Assembly: GCF_000252995.1 (NCBI RefSeq)
Contig: NC_015761.1
Span: forward strand, 3,162,001-3,226,000
Length of the DNA: 64,000 nucleotides
From: Salmonella bongori NCTC 12419
GTDB taxonomy: Bacteria; Pseudomonadota; Gammaproteobacteria; Enterobacterales; Enterobacteriaceae
Reading direction: 5' to 3'
Shown: positions 49,338 to 58,094 of the stretch, piece after piece
Layout: every line of letters begins with the position of its first letter
How positions within the stretch are numbered: the stretch's first letter is position 1
Notes under the pieces: model-generated
Databases searched by the model: none
What the model was told of the DNA's origin: nothing
Seen by the model: the letters and a program-made list of their open reading frames with translations, nothing else
Program-made: the position numbers and the translations under genes

Positions 49338-49350
49338 TACTGTTCTCTTA

Positions 49351-49369
49351 TCCCGCGCTCTGCGCGGGA
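49351..49369 (+). terminator. Hairpin after ispB
   Basis: TCCCGCGC-TCT-GCGCGGGA is an 8-bp perfect stem 13 nt past the stop. There is no U-run, so termination would be weak or rho-assisted. Confidence 0.45.
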
Positions 49370-49560
49370 CGTTCCATTAAATTCCAATAAACTCCCGTTC
49401 ACGTTTCTTGCTTCTGCTTCTACCGACTTCCCCTGGTATATTCTGAATATCGTTGTCACTTACATGAACTTTTTAGAACATTACTTCACGAAGCGTTATA
49501 GTATCGTTCGTCGTTGGGTTGTTAAAACCGTAAGTGATTAACCTAAGGAGTGATGGATGT

Positions 49561-49833
49561 ATGGAAAGCAAACTTATTGACTGGCATCCAGCCGATATCA
49601 TTGCCGGGCTGCGTAAAAAAGGAACGTCAATGGCTGCTGAGTCACGCAAGAATGGACTAAGCTCCTCTACGTTGGCAAATGCGTTAACGCGTCCGTGGCC
49701 AAAAGGAGAGTTGATTATCGCAAAAGCATTGGGGACGGATCCCTGGGTTATTTGGCCGTCGCGTTATCACGATCCGCGCACACATGAGTTTATCGACAGA
49801 ACACGGCTAATGAGAGCGCGCAATAAAGACTAG
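49561..49833 (+). CDS. sfsB: Ner-like DNA-binding regulator SfsB (Nlp)
   Basis: This 90-residue protein resembles phage Ner repressors: MESKLIDWHPADIIAGLRKKGTSMAAESRKNGLSSSTLANAL is a helix-turn-helix region. In E. coli, multicopy sfsB/nlp affects maltose gene expression. The ATG at 49561 follows CTAAGGAGTGATGGATGT. The E. coli protein is 92 residues with a different C-terminal end (ARNKD here). The gene probably descends from a captured phage regulator, but it is fixed in this family. Confidence 0.9.
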   Translation: MESKLIDWHPADIIAGLRKKGTSMAAESRKNGLSSSTLANALTRPWPKGELIIAKALGTDPWVIWPSRYHDPRTHEFIDRTRLMRARNKD

Positions 49834-49904
49834 CAGATAGAGAGTGAGTGTCTGTAAAGCAACCCCCGCACAGCGGTCGCGGGGGTGATTCAGCGTACCG
49901 AAGA

Positions 49905-51164
49905 TTATTCGCCTTTCACACGTTCAATCTTCGCGCCCAGCGCGCGCAGCTTATCTTCAATACGTTCATAGCCGCGATCGATGTGGTAAATGCGATCCAC
50001 GACCGTCGTACCTTCCGCAATACAGCCCGCCAGCACCAGGCTTGCAGACGCCCGTAGATCGGTCGCCATTACCTGCGCGCCAGAAAGCGTTTCTACGCCA
50101 TGACATATCACGGTATTGCTTTCAATTTCCGCACGAGCGCCCATACGGCTGAGTTCCGGCACATGCATAAAACGATTCTCGAAGACGGTTTCGGTAATGA
50201 AGCCCGTCCCTTCCGCCACCAGATTCAGCAACGTGAACTGCGCCTGCATATCGGTCGGGAACGCCGGGTGCGGCGCGGTACGGACATTCACCGCCTTAGG
50301 CCGTTTGCCGTGCATATCCAGGCTTATCCAGTCCTCGCCAGTCTCAATATCTGCACCAGCGTCACGCAGTTTCGCCAGTACCGCATCCAGCGTATCCGGC
50401 TGCGCGTTGCGGCAGATGATTTTGCCGCGGGAGATCGCTGCTGCCACCAGGAAAGTGCCCGTTTCAATACGATCCGGCAGAACGCGATAGACGCCGCCGC
50501 CCAGACGCTCTACCCCCTCAATCGTAATACGATCGGTGCCCTGGCCCGTAATCTTCGCGCCCAGAGCAATCAGGAAGTTCGCCGTATCGACGATTTCCGG
50601 CTCACGTGCAGCATTTTCGATGATGGTCGTGCCTTCGGCCAGCGTAGCGGCGCACATGATGGTTACCGTCGCGCCAACGCTGACTTTATCCATGACAATG
50701 TGCGCACCTTTCAGGCGACCATCAACGGACGCCTTCACATAGCCCTCTTCCAGCTTGATGGTTGCACCCAACTGTTCCAGACCCGTAATGTGCAGATCAA
50801 CCGGACGCGCGCCGATAGTACAGCCCCCCGGCAGGGAAACTTGTCCCTGGCCAAAACGCGCAACCAGCGGCCCCAGCGCCCAGATCGAGGCGCGCATAGT
50901 TTTGACCAGATCATACGGCGCGCAGAACACGTTCACCTGGCTGGCGTCAATATGTACTGACCCATTGCGTTCCACTTTCGCCCCTAACTGGCTCAGGAGT
51001 TTCATTGACGTATCTACGTCTTTCAGTTTCGGAACGTTTTGGATCTCTACCGGCTCTTCTGCCAGCAGTGCGGCGAAAAGGATCGGCAGCGCGGCGTTTT
51101 TGGCGCCGGAAATTGTGACTTCGCCCTGGAGCGTCGTTGGCCCCTGTACACGAAATTTATCCAT
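49905..51164 (-). CDS. murA: UDP-N-acetylglucosamine 1-carboxyvinyltransferase MurA
   Basis: This 419-residue enzyme catalyses the first committed step of peptidoglycan synthesis, transferring enolpyruvate from PEP to UDP-GlcNAc. The fosfomycin-reactive Cys115 is present in LPGGCTIGARPVDLH, so the enzyme is expected to be fosfomycin-sensitive. Lys22 (ISGAKNAALP) and Arg120 are also conserved. The two-lobed EPSP-synthase fold covers the protein. It is 52 nt downstream of ibaG. A GC-rich hairpin at 49862-49886 lies between it and sfsB. Confidence 0.97.
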   Translation of the reverse strand: MDKFRVQGPTTLQGEVTISGAKNAALPILFAALLAEEPVEIQNVPKLKDVDTSMKLLSQLGAKVERNGSVHIDASQVNVFCAPYDLVKTMRASIWALGPLVARFGQGQVSLPGGCTIGARPVDLHITGLEQLGATIKLEEGYVKASVDGRLKGAHIVMDKVSVGATVTIMCAATLAEGTTIIENAAREPEIVDTANFLIALGAKITGQGTDRITIEGVERLGGGVYRVLPDRIETGTFLVAAAISRGKIICRNAQPDTLDAVLAKLRDAGADIETGEDWISLDMHGKRPKAVNVRTAPHPAFPTDMQAQFTLLNLVAEGTGFITETVFENRFMHVPELSRMGARAEIESNTVICHGVETLSGAQVMATDLRASASLVLAGCIAEGTTVVDRIYHIDRGYERIEDKLRALGAKIERVKGE

Positions 51165-51216
51165 TATTGTATTCTCAGTTAAGCATTCACTTCGCTACCG
51201 GTAGGCTACCCGTAGC

Positions 51217-51471
51217 TTAAAATCCGTTAAGTTTACGATCGCGCGCCCATTCTGCCGGGGTATACGCCTTAATCGATACGGCATGGATACGGTTGTCCGC
51301 AATGTACTCCATCAGCGGGCCATAGACCGTTTGTTGTTTCTTGACCCGGCTCATGCCATCAAACATCTCACCCACGGCGATAACCTGAAAGTGACTGCCA
51401 TCGCCGGAGACGTGGACTTCCTGGAGAGAAAGAGCGTTCATCAGCACACTCTGAATTTCATGATTTTCCAT
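51217..51471 (-). CDS. ibaG: BolA-family protein IbaG
   Basis: This 84-residue BolA/IbaG protein (formerly YrbA) partners with monothiol glutaredoxin in Fe-S handling and is acid-inducible in E. coli. The motif GDGSHFQVIAVGEMFDGMSRVKKQQTVYGPL contains the conserved cluster- and nucleotide-like region. The ATG at 51471 is the 84-residue E. coli start. An alternative ATG at 51486 would add MNKDP. It sits between mlaB and murA. Confidence 0.92.
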   Translation of the reverse strand: MENHEIQSVLMNALSLQEVHVSGDGSHFQVIAVGEMFDGMSRVKKQQTVYGPLMEYIADNRIHAVSIKAYTPAEWARDRKLNGF

Positions 51472-51543
51472 GGGATCTTTATTCATCAAATAGTGAAAAC
51501 AGCCCAACATCTTAGAGCAAAGTGGCGCCGTCTTAAATAAGCA

Positions 51544-51573
51544 AAAAGCCTTGCTGATAAATCAGGCAAGGCT
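51544..51573 (-). terminator. Terminator after mlaB
   Basis: On the minus strand AGCCTTGC-CTGATTTATCA-GCAAGGCT followed by TTTTTGC separates mlaFEDCB from ibaG-murA. Confidence 0.75.
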
Positions 51574-51598
51574 CTGGTAGAGGCCCCCCCCGCGGAGG

Positions 51599-51637
51599 GG
51601 TGCCGGACGGCAGCGCAACCGTCTGATCCGGCCTACA
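51599..51637. repeat. REP palindrome between mlaB and ibaG
   Basis: GTGCCGGACGGCAGCGC...CGTCTGATCCGGCC is a REP unit just after the mlaB stop. Confidence 0.7.
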
Positions 51638-51640
51638 AAA

Positions 51641-51934
51641 TTAACGTGGTAAGACGTCGTCCGGCAGATTGTAAAGTTTCGCCAGCGCATAGACCTTGTC
51701 GTTAACTCCAGACAATGATACGGCATTACCCTGCTTTTTGGCCTGGTCCACAAGGTGGACCAGCAACGCCAGGCCCCCCGTATCCACCCTGGAGATTTGG
51801 CTCAGGTCGATACGGGTCACCCCCCGCATCGCCTCTACGCGCGCATCCCATAGCGGCGTCAATACGTCCTGATCCAGCTCTCCTGCCAACATCAGGGTGC
51901 CCGCTTCACGCGTCCAGGTGAGTTGCGGCGTCAT
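51641..51934 (-). CDS. mlaB: MlaB, STAS-domain subunit of the Mla phospholipid ABC transporter
   Basis: This 97-residue cytoplasmic STAS protein binds and stabilises the MlaF ATPase in the MlaFEDB complex. The STAS core is GTLMLAGELDQDVLTPLWD, with the conserved serine/threonine region ISRVDTGGLALLVHLVDQAK. Its ATG shares one base with the mlaC stop. Length equals E. coli MlaB. The complex works with MlaC and MlaA to keep phospholipids out of the outer leaflet. Confidence 0.95.
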   Translation of the reverse strand: MTPQLTWTREAGTLMLAGELDQDVLTPLWDARVEAMRGVTRIDLSQISRVDTGGLALLVHLVDQAKKQGNAVSLSGVNDKVYALAKLYNLPDDVLPR

Positions 51935-52569
51935 TACTTTTTCTCGTCCAGAGTGATTTTCTGTTGAGAAATAGACTTCAACTGTGCGGTAAGGCCGTCG
52001 ATGCCTTTAGTACGCAACAGGTCGCTCCACTCATTTTGCTTGGTGGTAATCATGCTGACGCCTTCTGCAATCATGTCATACGCCTGCCAGTTGCCGGTCT
52101 GGGAATTTTTACGCCACTGGAAGTCCAGGCGTACCGGCGGACGACCATTTGGATCGATAATCGTGACGCGGATCGGCACAATAGTGGCATCGCCCAGCGG
52201 CTGCTCCGGGGCTATCTGGTAAGTCTGACCGTGATACATCGCCAGTGCCTGACCGTACGCCTGTTTCAGGTACTCACGAAACGCCGCGAAATAGGCCTCA
52301 CGCTGCGCCGGAGTCGCCTCTTTGTAGTAGCGGCCCAGTACCAGCGCGCCGGCATATTTCACCTGCACGTACGGCAGCAGTTCCTGATCAACGATATCGC
52401 GCAGGTAGTCCGGGTTAGCGCGAATTTTCGGCTGTTCATTTTTCAGGCGATCGAAGGTTTTCTGTGCCGCCTCATTCATCAGTTTATAAGGATTGCTCTG
52501 ATCCGCTGCGGTTGCTGCGCTTAATGGCGCGATGACCAGCAGGGCCACCATCATCAGTCGTTTAAACAT
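51934..52569 (-). CDS. mlaC: MlaC, periplasmic phospholipid carrier
   Basis: This 211-residue periplasmic protein ferries phospholipid between MlaA-OmpC in the outer membrane and MlaFEDB in the inner membrane. The signal peptide is about residues 1-21 (LVIAPLSAATA-A). The mature protein contains SNPYKLMNEAAQKTFDRLK and LPYVQVKYAGALVLGRYYK. It lies 18 nt after mlaD and overlaps mlaB by one base. Confidence 0.96.
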   Translation of the reverse strand: MFKRLMMVALLVIAPLSAATAADQSNPYKLMNEAAQKTFDRLKNEQPKIRANPDYLRDIVDQELLPYVQVKYAGALVLGRYYKEATPAQREAYFAAFREYLKQAYGQALAMYHGQTYQIAPEQPLGDATIVPIRVTIIDPNGRPPVRLDFQWRKNSQTGNWQAYDMIAEGVSMITTKQNEWSDLLRTKGIDGLTAQLKSISQQKITLDEKK

Positions 52570-52587
52570 GCCTTGATTCTCCTGAGA

Positions 52588-53139
52588 TTATTTCGTTGCG
52601 CCCGCAGGCGTTGTGGCTTCAGTATTGCCTTCCGTTGCGGCTGGCGCATCGCCAGAATTCTTATTATCGTCGCCTTTACTGTTGTAAAGGAACTGACCAA
52701 TCATATCTTCCAGCACCATTGCAGATTTAGTGTCCTGAATCGTACTCCCCTCTTTGAGGATAGACGTTCCCAGCTCAGGATCTTCAAAACCGACGTTTAA
52801 TGCCAGATATTGCTCCCCCAGTAGACCGGAAGTACGGATACTCAGGGAACTGGTATCGGGAATATGGTTATAACGCTCTTCGATGTCGAGCGTTACGCGT
52901 GGCAGGTACGTTTTCGGATCAAGCGAGATATCTTCAACCCGTCCGACCACTACTCCGCCGATGCGCACGGGGGAGCGTACTTTTAAACCGCCGATGTTGT
53001 CGAAGGTCGCATAAACCTTATAGGTTGGCTCCGTACGCATAGAGGTCACATTTGCCGCCTTCAGGCAAACAAATAGCGCCGCCAGCAACGCCACCAGCAA
53101 AAAAACGCCTACCCAAATTTCATTTTTTTTCGTTTGCAT
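52588..53139 (-). CDS. mlaD: MlaD, MCE-domain subunit of the Mla transporter
   Basis: This 183-residue inner-membrane-anchored MCE protein has one transmembrane helix (about 8-28) and an MCE domain (about 38-118). In E. coli it forms a hexameric ring with a hydrophobic pore for lipids. The ATG at 53139 gives MQTKKNEIWVGVFLLVALLA. The tail after residue 155 is rich in Asn, Ala, Thr and Glu and probably disordered. It starts 4 nt after the mlaE stop. Confidence 0.96.
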   Translation of the reverse strand: MQTKKNEIWVGVFLLVALLAALFVCLKAANVTSMRTEPTYKVYATFDNIGGLKVRSPVRIGGVVVGRVEDISLDPKTYLPRVTLDIEERYNHIPDTSSLSIRTSGLLGEQYLALNVGFEDPELGTSILKEGSTIQDTKSAMVLEDMIGQFLYNSKGDDNKNSGDAPAATEGNTEATTPAGATK

Positions 53140-53143
53140 GAAC

Positions 53144-53926
53144 TCAATTCCCAAACATCAGTGCGGTCAGTACAAAATCCAGCCCCAGAACGGCCAACGA
53201 TGCGTGAACCACGGTTCGCGTCGTTGCCCGGCTAATTCCGGCAGAAGTCGGAATTGCGTCATAGCCGTTAAATAACGCAATCCATGTTACCGTAATGGCG
53301 AACACCACGCTCTTTATCAGACAGTTCACCAGGTCCATACGCCAGTCGACGGCATTCTGCATCGCGGACCAGAAGAACCCGGCGTCGATTCCCTTCCAGC
53401 TTACGCCGACCAGCGAACCGCCCCAGATACCGACCGCCACAAAGATAATGGTCAGTAGCGGCAAAGAAATCACCCCCGCCCAAAAGCGCGGCGAAATCAC
53501 CCGGCGCAATGGATCGACCGCCATCATTTCCATGCTGGAAAGCTGCTCCGTCGCTCGCATCAGGCCGATTTCCGCCGTCAGCGCCGACCCGGCCCGCCCG
53601 GCAAACAGCAACGCCGCGACGACCGGCCCCAGCTCGCGCAGTAACGAGAGCGCGACTAACATGCCAAGGCTGGTCTCCGCGCTGTAGGTGGTCAGAACCA
53701 GATAGCCCTGCAGCCCCAGTACCATGCCGATGAATACGCCGGAGACAATAATGATAAGCATCGACAAGACGCCCACATTATAAAGCTGGCGCACCAGCAG
53801 CGGCGCATGTTTGCGAAACTCCGGCTTACCGATGACCGCATTGAATAACATTAATCCGGCGCGCCCGAACGTCCTGACGGTTTTGATCCCGCTATGTCCG
53901 AGTGATGCCAGCGCATTTAACAGCAT
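53144..53926 (-). CDS. mlaE: MlaE, permease of the Mla transporter
   Basis: This 260-residue inner-membrane permease has five to six helices and the family signature ELGPVVAALLFAGRAGSALTAEIGLMRATEQLSSMEMMAVDP. It pairs with MlaF ATPase dimers. The ATG at 53926 matches E. coli MLLNALASLGHSGIKTV. The frame is open upstream inside mlaF, but that is overlap, not coding. Its start is 7 nt after mlaF. Confidence 0.96.
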   Translation of the reverse strand: MLLNALASLGHSGIKTVRTFGRAGLMLFNAVIGKPEFRKHAPLLVRQLYNVGVLSMLIIIVSGVFIGMVLGLQGYLVLTTYSAETSLGMLVALSLLRELGPVVAALLFAGRAGSALTAEIGLMRATEQLSSMEMMAVDPLRRVISPRFWAGVISLPLLTIIFVAVGIWGGSLVGVSWKGIDAGFFWSAMQNAVDWRMDLVNCLIKSVVFAITVTWIALFNGYDAIPTSAGISRATTRTVVHASLAVLGLDFVLTALMFGN

Positions 53927-53933
53927 GAGTGGC

Positions 53934-54746
53934 TTAACTCCCTGTTTCGAGTAAATCAAGGTGATAGTCGCCCGCCGGATAGCGGAACGGAACCGGCCCG
54001 TCGGCAATGCCGTCAAGGAACTGACGCACCCGCGGGTCCGTATTCTCCTGCAACGCCTGAGCGCTGCCGTGAGCAACGATTTTTTTGTCTGCCATAATCC
54101 AGGCGTGATCCGCAATGCTCAGTACTTCTGGCACATCATGCGACACCACCACGCAGGTAACGCCCAGTGCGCTGTTCAGTTCGGAAATCAGCTTTACCAG
54201 AACGCCCATCGTAATCGGGTCCTGGCCGACAAACGGCTCATCGAACATAATGAGATCCGGCTCCAGGGCGATAGCACGCGCCAACGCGGCGCGACGCGCC
54301 ATCCCGCCGGAAAGCTCGGAAGGCATCAGTTTCGCCGCGCCACGTAGCCCGACAGCTTCCAGTTTCATCATGACGACGCTTTTTAGTAGCGGCGCGGACA
54401 AGTTTGTGTGCTCCCGCAACGGATAGGCAACATTGTCAAACACATTCATGTCGGTAAACAGTGCTCCCGACTGAAATAGCATACTCATTCGTTTGCGTAC
54501 GGTGTAGAGCCGCGAACGGGACATTGCCGGCACGTTCTCGCCATCAAATAAGATCTCGCCCTTATCCGGCGGGATCTGTCCGCCAATCAGACGCAACAGC
54601 GTAGTTTTACCGATGCCCGACGGCCCCATGATCGCCGTGATCTTCCCGCGCGGCACCGTCAGGGAAATATTATCGAAAATGCAGCGTTCGCCCCGGGAAA
54701 AGCTGACGTCGCGCATATCGACTAAATTTGCCACAGACTGACCCAT
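53934..54746 (-). CDS. mlaF: MlaF, ATPase of the Mla phospholipid transporter
   Basis: This 270-residue ABC ATPase has Walker A GPSGIGKT (41-48), Q-loop MLFQSGALFTD, signature LSGGMARRAALARAIA, Walker B LIMFDEPFVGQDP and the switch His in VVVSHDVPEV. The ATG at 54746 (MGQSVANLVDM) corresponds to E. coli MEQSVANLVDM. It is the first gene of mlaFEDCB and is divergent from yrbG across about 210 bp. Confidence 0.96.
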   Translation of the reverse strand: MGQSVANLVDMRDVSFSRGERCIFDNISLTVPRGKITAIMGPSGIGKTTLLRLIGGQIPPDKGEILFDGENVPAMSRSRLYTVRKRMSMLFQSGALFTDMNVFDNVAYPLREHTNLSAPLLKSVVMMKLEAVGLRGAAKLMPSELSGGMARRAALARAIALEPDLIMFDEPFVGQDPITMGVLVKLISELNSALGVTCVVVSHDVPEVLSIADHAWIMADKKIVAHGSAQALQENTDPRVRQFLDGIADGPVPFRYPAGDYHLDLLETGS

Positions 54747-54957
54747 TGATTCATCCTTCGTATTGCCTTGTTGAGGTAACCATGGCGCTGAATTTAACCA
54801 TGGGTTCGACATAATTACAGAATATTAACTGACAGGGTTAGCGAAAGCTGGCATTCGTTTTACTTTTTAGCCGCATAAAGTCAAAATTAGGACTTCGTTA
54901 CAGCTTCCAGATATCCCTTCCAGGGACCGGCGAGTATACCTGAAGAAAGGACTTTAG

Positions 54958-55935
54958 ATGCTTTTAGCGGTGGCGCTACTCATAATTGGTTTGCTTCTGG
55001 TGGCTTATGGCGCCGATCGGCTGGTGTTTGCGGCCTCTATTTTATGCCGTACGTTTGGCATCCCTCCGCTGATCATCGGAATGACAGTAGTGAGTATCGG
55101 TACCTCGCTGCCGGAAATTATTGTGTCGGCTGCCGCATCGCTGCACGGTCAGCTCGATTTAGCCGTTGGCGCGGCGCTCGGTTCTAATATCACCAATATC
55201 TTGCTGATTTTAGGGCTTGCAGCGCTGGTTCGTCCTTTTACCGTGCATTCTGATGTTGTACGTCGTGAATTGCCGTTAATGTTATTCGTTAGCGTAATAG
55301 CCGGTTCCGTACTTCATGACGGACAGTTAAGTCGCAGTGATGGTATTTTTCTCCTGCTTCTGGCCGTGCTATGGCTGTTATTCATTGTTAAAATCGCGCG
55401 TCTGGCTGAACGACAAGGAAATGACAGCCTTACCCGCGAACAGTTGGCGGAATTGCCGCGAGAAGGTGGGCTTCCCGTCGCGTTCCTGTGGCTGGGCATT
55501 GCGCTGATCATCATGCCAATGGCGACGCGCATGGTGATCGATAACGCCACGGTGCTGGCGAATTATTTCGCCATGAGTGAACTGACGCTCGGTTTGACGG
55601 TTATCGCTGTCGGCACCAGTCTTCCGGAACTGGCAACGGCGATTGCCGGCGTGCGAAAAGGTGAAAACGATATTGCCGTCGGTAATATCATTGGCGCCAA
55701 CATTTTTAATCTCGCCATCGTGTTGGGATTGCCTGCGCTGATTGCGCCGGGAGATATTAACCCGCTGGCATTTGGCCGTGATTATAGTGTGATGTTGCTG
55801 GTCAGCGTCGTTTTCGCCTTATTGTGCTGGCGGCATCCACGCAAGATTGGCCGGGGCGCAGGTATACTGCTGACCGGCGGTTTTATCATATGGCTGGCGA
55901 TGCTGTATTGGCTATCGCCACTTCTTGTTGGATAA
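54958..55935 (+). CDS. yrbG: Calcium/sodium:proton antiporter family protein YrbG
   Basis: This 325-residue inner-membrane protein of the Ca2+:cation antiporter (CaCA) family has about ten helices. Two inverted alpha-repeats carry the ion-binding motifs TVVSIGTSLPEIIVSAAASL...AVGAALGSNITNILLILGL and TVIAVGTSLPELATAIAGV...AVGNIIGANIFNLAIVLGL. Physiological role in E. coli is unclear. Length equals E. coli YrbG. kdsD starts 13 nt after its stop, so it is probably the first gene of the kds-lpt transcript. Confidence 0.94.
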   Translation: MLLAVALLIIGLLLVAYGADRLVFAASILCRTFGIPPLIIGMTVVSIGTSLPEIIVSAAASLHGQLDLAVGAALGSNITNILLILGLAALVRPFTVHSDVVRRELPLMLFVSVIAGSVLHDGQLSRSDGIFLLLLAVLWLLFIVKIARLAERQGNDSLTREQLAELPREGGLPVAFLWLGIALIIMPMATRMVIDNATVLANYFAMSELTLGLTVIAVGTSLPELATAIAGVRKGENDIAVGNIIGANIFNLAIVLGLPALIAPGDINPLAFGRDYSVMLLVSVVFALLCWRHPRKIGRGAGILLTGGFIIWLAMLYWLSPLLVG

Positions 55936-55948
55936 CTGGAAACGGACT

Positions 55949-56935
55949 ATGTCGCATTTAGCGTTACAACCGGGGTTTGACTTTCAGCAGGCAGGCAAAG
56001 AGGTCCTGGAGATTGAACGTGAAGGCCTGGCGGAGCTTGATCAATACATCAACCAGAATTTCACGCTGGCATGTGAAAAGATGTTCAACTGCACCGGAAA
56101 AGTGGTAGTGATGGGCATGGGCAAATCCGGCCATATCGGACGGAAGATGGCCGCCACTTTCGCCAGTACCGGCACGTCTTCCTTTTTTGTGCATCCGGGG
56201 GAAGCCGCTCACGGCGATTTGGGAATGGTTACGCCGCAGGATGTCGTTATTGCTATCTCTAATTCCGGCGAATCCAGCGAGATCGCGGCGTTAATCCCGG
56301 TGCTTAAACGCCTGCACGTCCCGTTAATTTGTATTACCGGGCGGCCGGAAAGCAGCATGGCGCGTGCGGCAGATGTGCATCTGTGTGTTAAAGTACCCAA
56401 AGAAGCCTGTCCATTAGGGTTGGCGCCCACCAGTAGCACCACCGCAACGCTGGTGATGGGCGATGCGCTTGCTGTGGCATTATTAAAAGCCCGCGGCTTT
56501 ACCGCCGAGGATTTCGCTCTGTCGCATCCTGGCGGCGCGCTGGGACGTAAGCTGCTGCTGCGTGTAAGCGATATTATGCATACGGGCGATGAGATCCCGC
56601 ATGTGAATAAACACGCCAGCCTGCGCGATGCGCTGTTAGAAATCACGCGTAAAAATCTCGGCATGACCGTGATTTGCGATGAATCGATGAAGATCGACGG
56701 TATCTTCACCGATGGCGATTTACGCCGCGTGTTCGACATGGGCGGTGATATGCGCCAGTTAGGGATCGCCGATGTGATGACGCCTGGCGGCATTCGCGTG
56801 CGTCCCGGCATTCTCGCCGTCGATGCGTTGAATTTAATGCAGTCCCGCCATATCACTTCCGTACTGGTTGCTGATGGCGACCAGTTGCTCGGTGTGTTAC
56901 ATATGCATGATCTCCTGCGTGCAGGCGTCGTGTAG
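55949..56935 (+). CDS. kdsD: D-arabinose 5-phosphate isomerase KdsD
   Basis: This 328-residue enzyme makes arabinose-5-phosphate from ribulose-5-phosphate, the first step to Kdo of lipopolysaccharide. The N-terminal SIS domain has VVVMGMGKSGHIGRKMAATFASTGTSSFFVHP, and there are two C-terminal CBS domains (about 205-265 and 275-328). The ATG at 55949 gives MSHLALQPGFDFQQAGKEVL as in E. coli. GutQ is a paralogue, but the kdsC-lpt neighbours fix the assignment. Confidence 0.95.
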   Translation: MSHLALQPGFDFQQAGKEVLEIEREGLAELDQYINQNFTLACEKMFNCTGKVVVMGMGKSGHIGRKMAATFASTGTSSFFVHPGEAAHGDLGMVTPQDVVIAISNSGESSEIAALIPVLKRLHVPLICITGRPESSMARAADVHLCVKVPKEACPLGLAPTSSTTATLVMGDALAVALLKARGFTAEDFALSHPGGALGRKLLLRVSDIMHTGDEIPHVNKHASLRDALLEITRKNLGMTVICDESMKIDGIFTDGDLRRVFDMGGDMRQLGIADVMTPGGIRVRPGILAVDALNLMQSRHITSVLVADGDQLLGVLHMHDLLRAGVV

Positions 56936-56955
56936 AAAATCAAGGATAATTAACG

Positions 56956-57522
56956 ATGAGTAAAGCAGGTGCGTCGCTTGCGACCTGTTACGGCCCCGTC
57001 AGTACCCACGTCATTAAAAAGGCGGAGCATATCCGCCTGCTTATTCTGGATGTGGATGGCGTGCTATCTGACGGCCTGATTTATATGGGCAATAACGGCG
57101 AAGAGCTGAAAGCCTTCAACGTCCGTGACGGCTACGGCATTCGCTGTGCTTTGACCTCCGATATTGAGGTTGCCATTATTACCGGACGAAAGGCTAAACT
57201 GGTAGAAGATCGCTGCGCCACGCTGGGGATCACCCATCTTTATCAGGGGCAGGCGAATAAAGTGCTCGCCTTTGGTGACCTGCTGGAAAAACTGGCGATT
57301 GCGCCGGAAAACGTCGCCTACGTCGGTGATGATCTCATTGACTGGCCAGTGATGGAAAAAGTGGGATTAAGTGTTGCCGTTGCAGATGCGCACCCGCTGT
57401 TGATCCCCCGCGCTGATTATGTGACGCATATTGCCGGCGGGCGCGGCGCGGTACGTGAAGTGTGCGATTTGCTGCTGCTGGCGCAGGGCAAGCTGGACGA
57501 AGCCAAAGGGCAATCGATATGA
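56956..57522 (+). CDS. kdsC: Kdo-8-phosphate phosphatase KdsC
   Basis: This 188-residue HAD-superfamily phosphatase releases Kdo from Kdo-8-phosphate. HAD motif I is LLILDVDGVLSDG (nucleophile and acid/base Asp pair), motif II is IITGRKA, and the C-terminal acidic motif is YVGDDLIDWPVM. As a C0-type HAD without a cap it works as a tetramer. Its stop overlaps the lptC start in ATGA. Confidence 0.96.
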   Translation: MSKAGASLATCYGPVSTHVIKKAEHIRLLILDVDGVLSDGLIYMGNNGEELKAFNVRDGYGIRCALTSDIEVAIITGRKAKLVEDRCATLGITHLYQGQANKVLAFGDLLEKLAIAPENVAYVGDDLIDWPVMEKVGLSVAVADAHPLLIPRADYVTHIAGGRGAVREVCDLLLLAQGKLDEAKGQSI

Positions 57523-58094
57523 GTAAAACCAGACGTTGGGTTATCATTCTACTGTCGCTGGCCATTCTGGTGCTGATTGGTATCAATCTGGCAGATAAAG
57601 ATGATCCTACCGCCGTAGTGGTCAATAGCAGTGATCCTACTTATAAAAGCGAGCATACGGATACCGTCGTATACAGTCCGGAAGGCGCGCTGAGCTATCG
57701 TCTGATCGCACAGCACGTTGAATATTTTTCCGATCAGGCGGTCTCATGGTTTACACAACCGGTATTAACCACCTTTGATAAGGATAAAGTGCCGACCTGG
57801 TCGATTAAGGCCGATAAAGCCAAACTGACTAATGATCGGATGCTCTATCTGTATGGCCATGTTGAAGTCAACGCTCTGGTGCCTGACGCTCAATTACGCA
57901 GAATTACTACCGATAACGCACAGATCAACCTGGTCACGCAGGATGTTACCTCAAACGATCTGGTGACATTATACGGCACAACATTTAACTCCAGCGGACT
58001 GAAAATGCGCGGTAACTTACGCAGCAAGAACGCCGAGCTGATTGAAAAGGTTAGAACCTCTTATGAAATTCAAAACAAACAAACTCAGCCTTAA
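57519..58094 (+). CDS. lptC: LptC, membrane-anchored periplasmic LPS bridge protein
   Basis: This 191-residue protein has one N-terminal helix (about 7-25, WVIILLSLAILVLIGI) and a periplasmic beta-jellyroll. It receives LPS from LptB2FG and hands it to LptA. The ATG at 57519 is coupled to kdsC by a 4-nt overlap. Its 3' end overlaps the start of lptA by 32 nt. Confidence 0.95.
   Translation: MSKTRRWVIILLSLAILVLIGINLADKDDPTAVVVNSSDPTYKSEHTDTVVYSPEGALSYRLIAQHVEYFSDQAVSWFTQPVLTTFDKDKVPTWSIKADKAKLTNDRMLYLYGHVEVNALVPDAQLRRITTDNAQINLVTQDVTSNDLVTLYGTTFNSSGLKMRGNLRSKNAELIEKVRTSYEIQNKQTQP

Noticed and set aside
49561..49833. Prophage remnant around the Ner-like gene sfsB
   Set aside because: sfsB is a fixed chromosomal gene in this position in E. 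coli too. No other phage genes or attachment repeats flank it.
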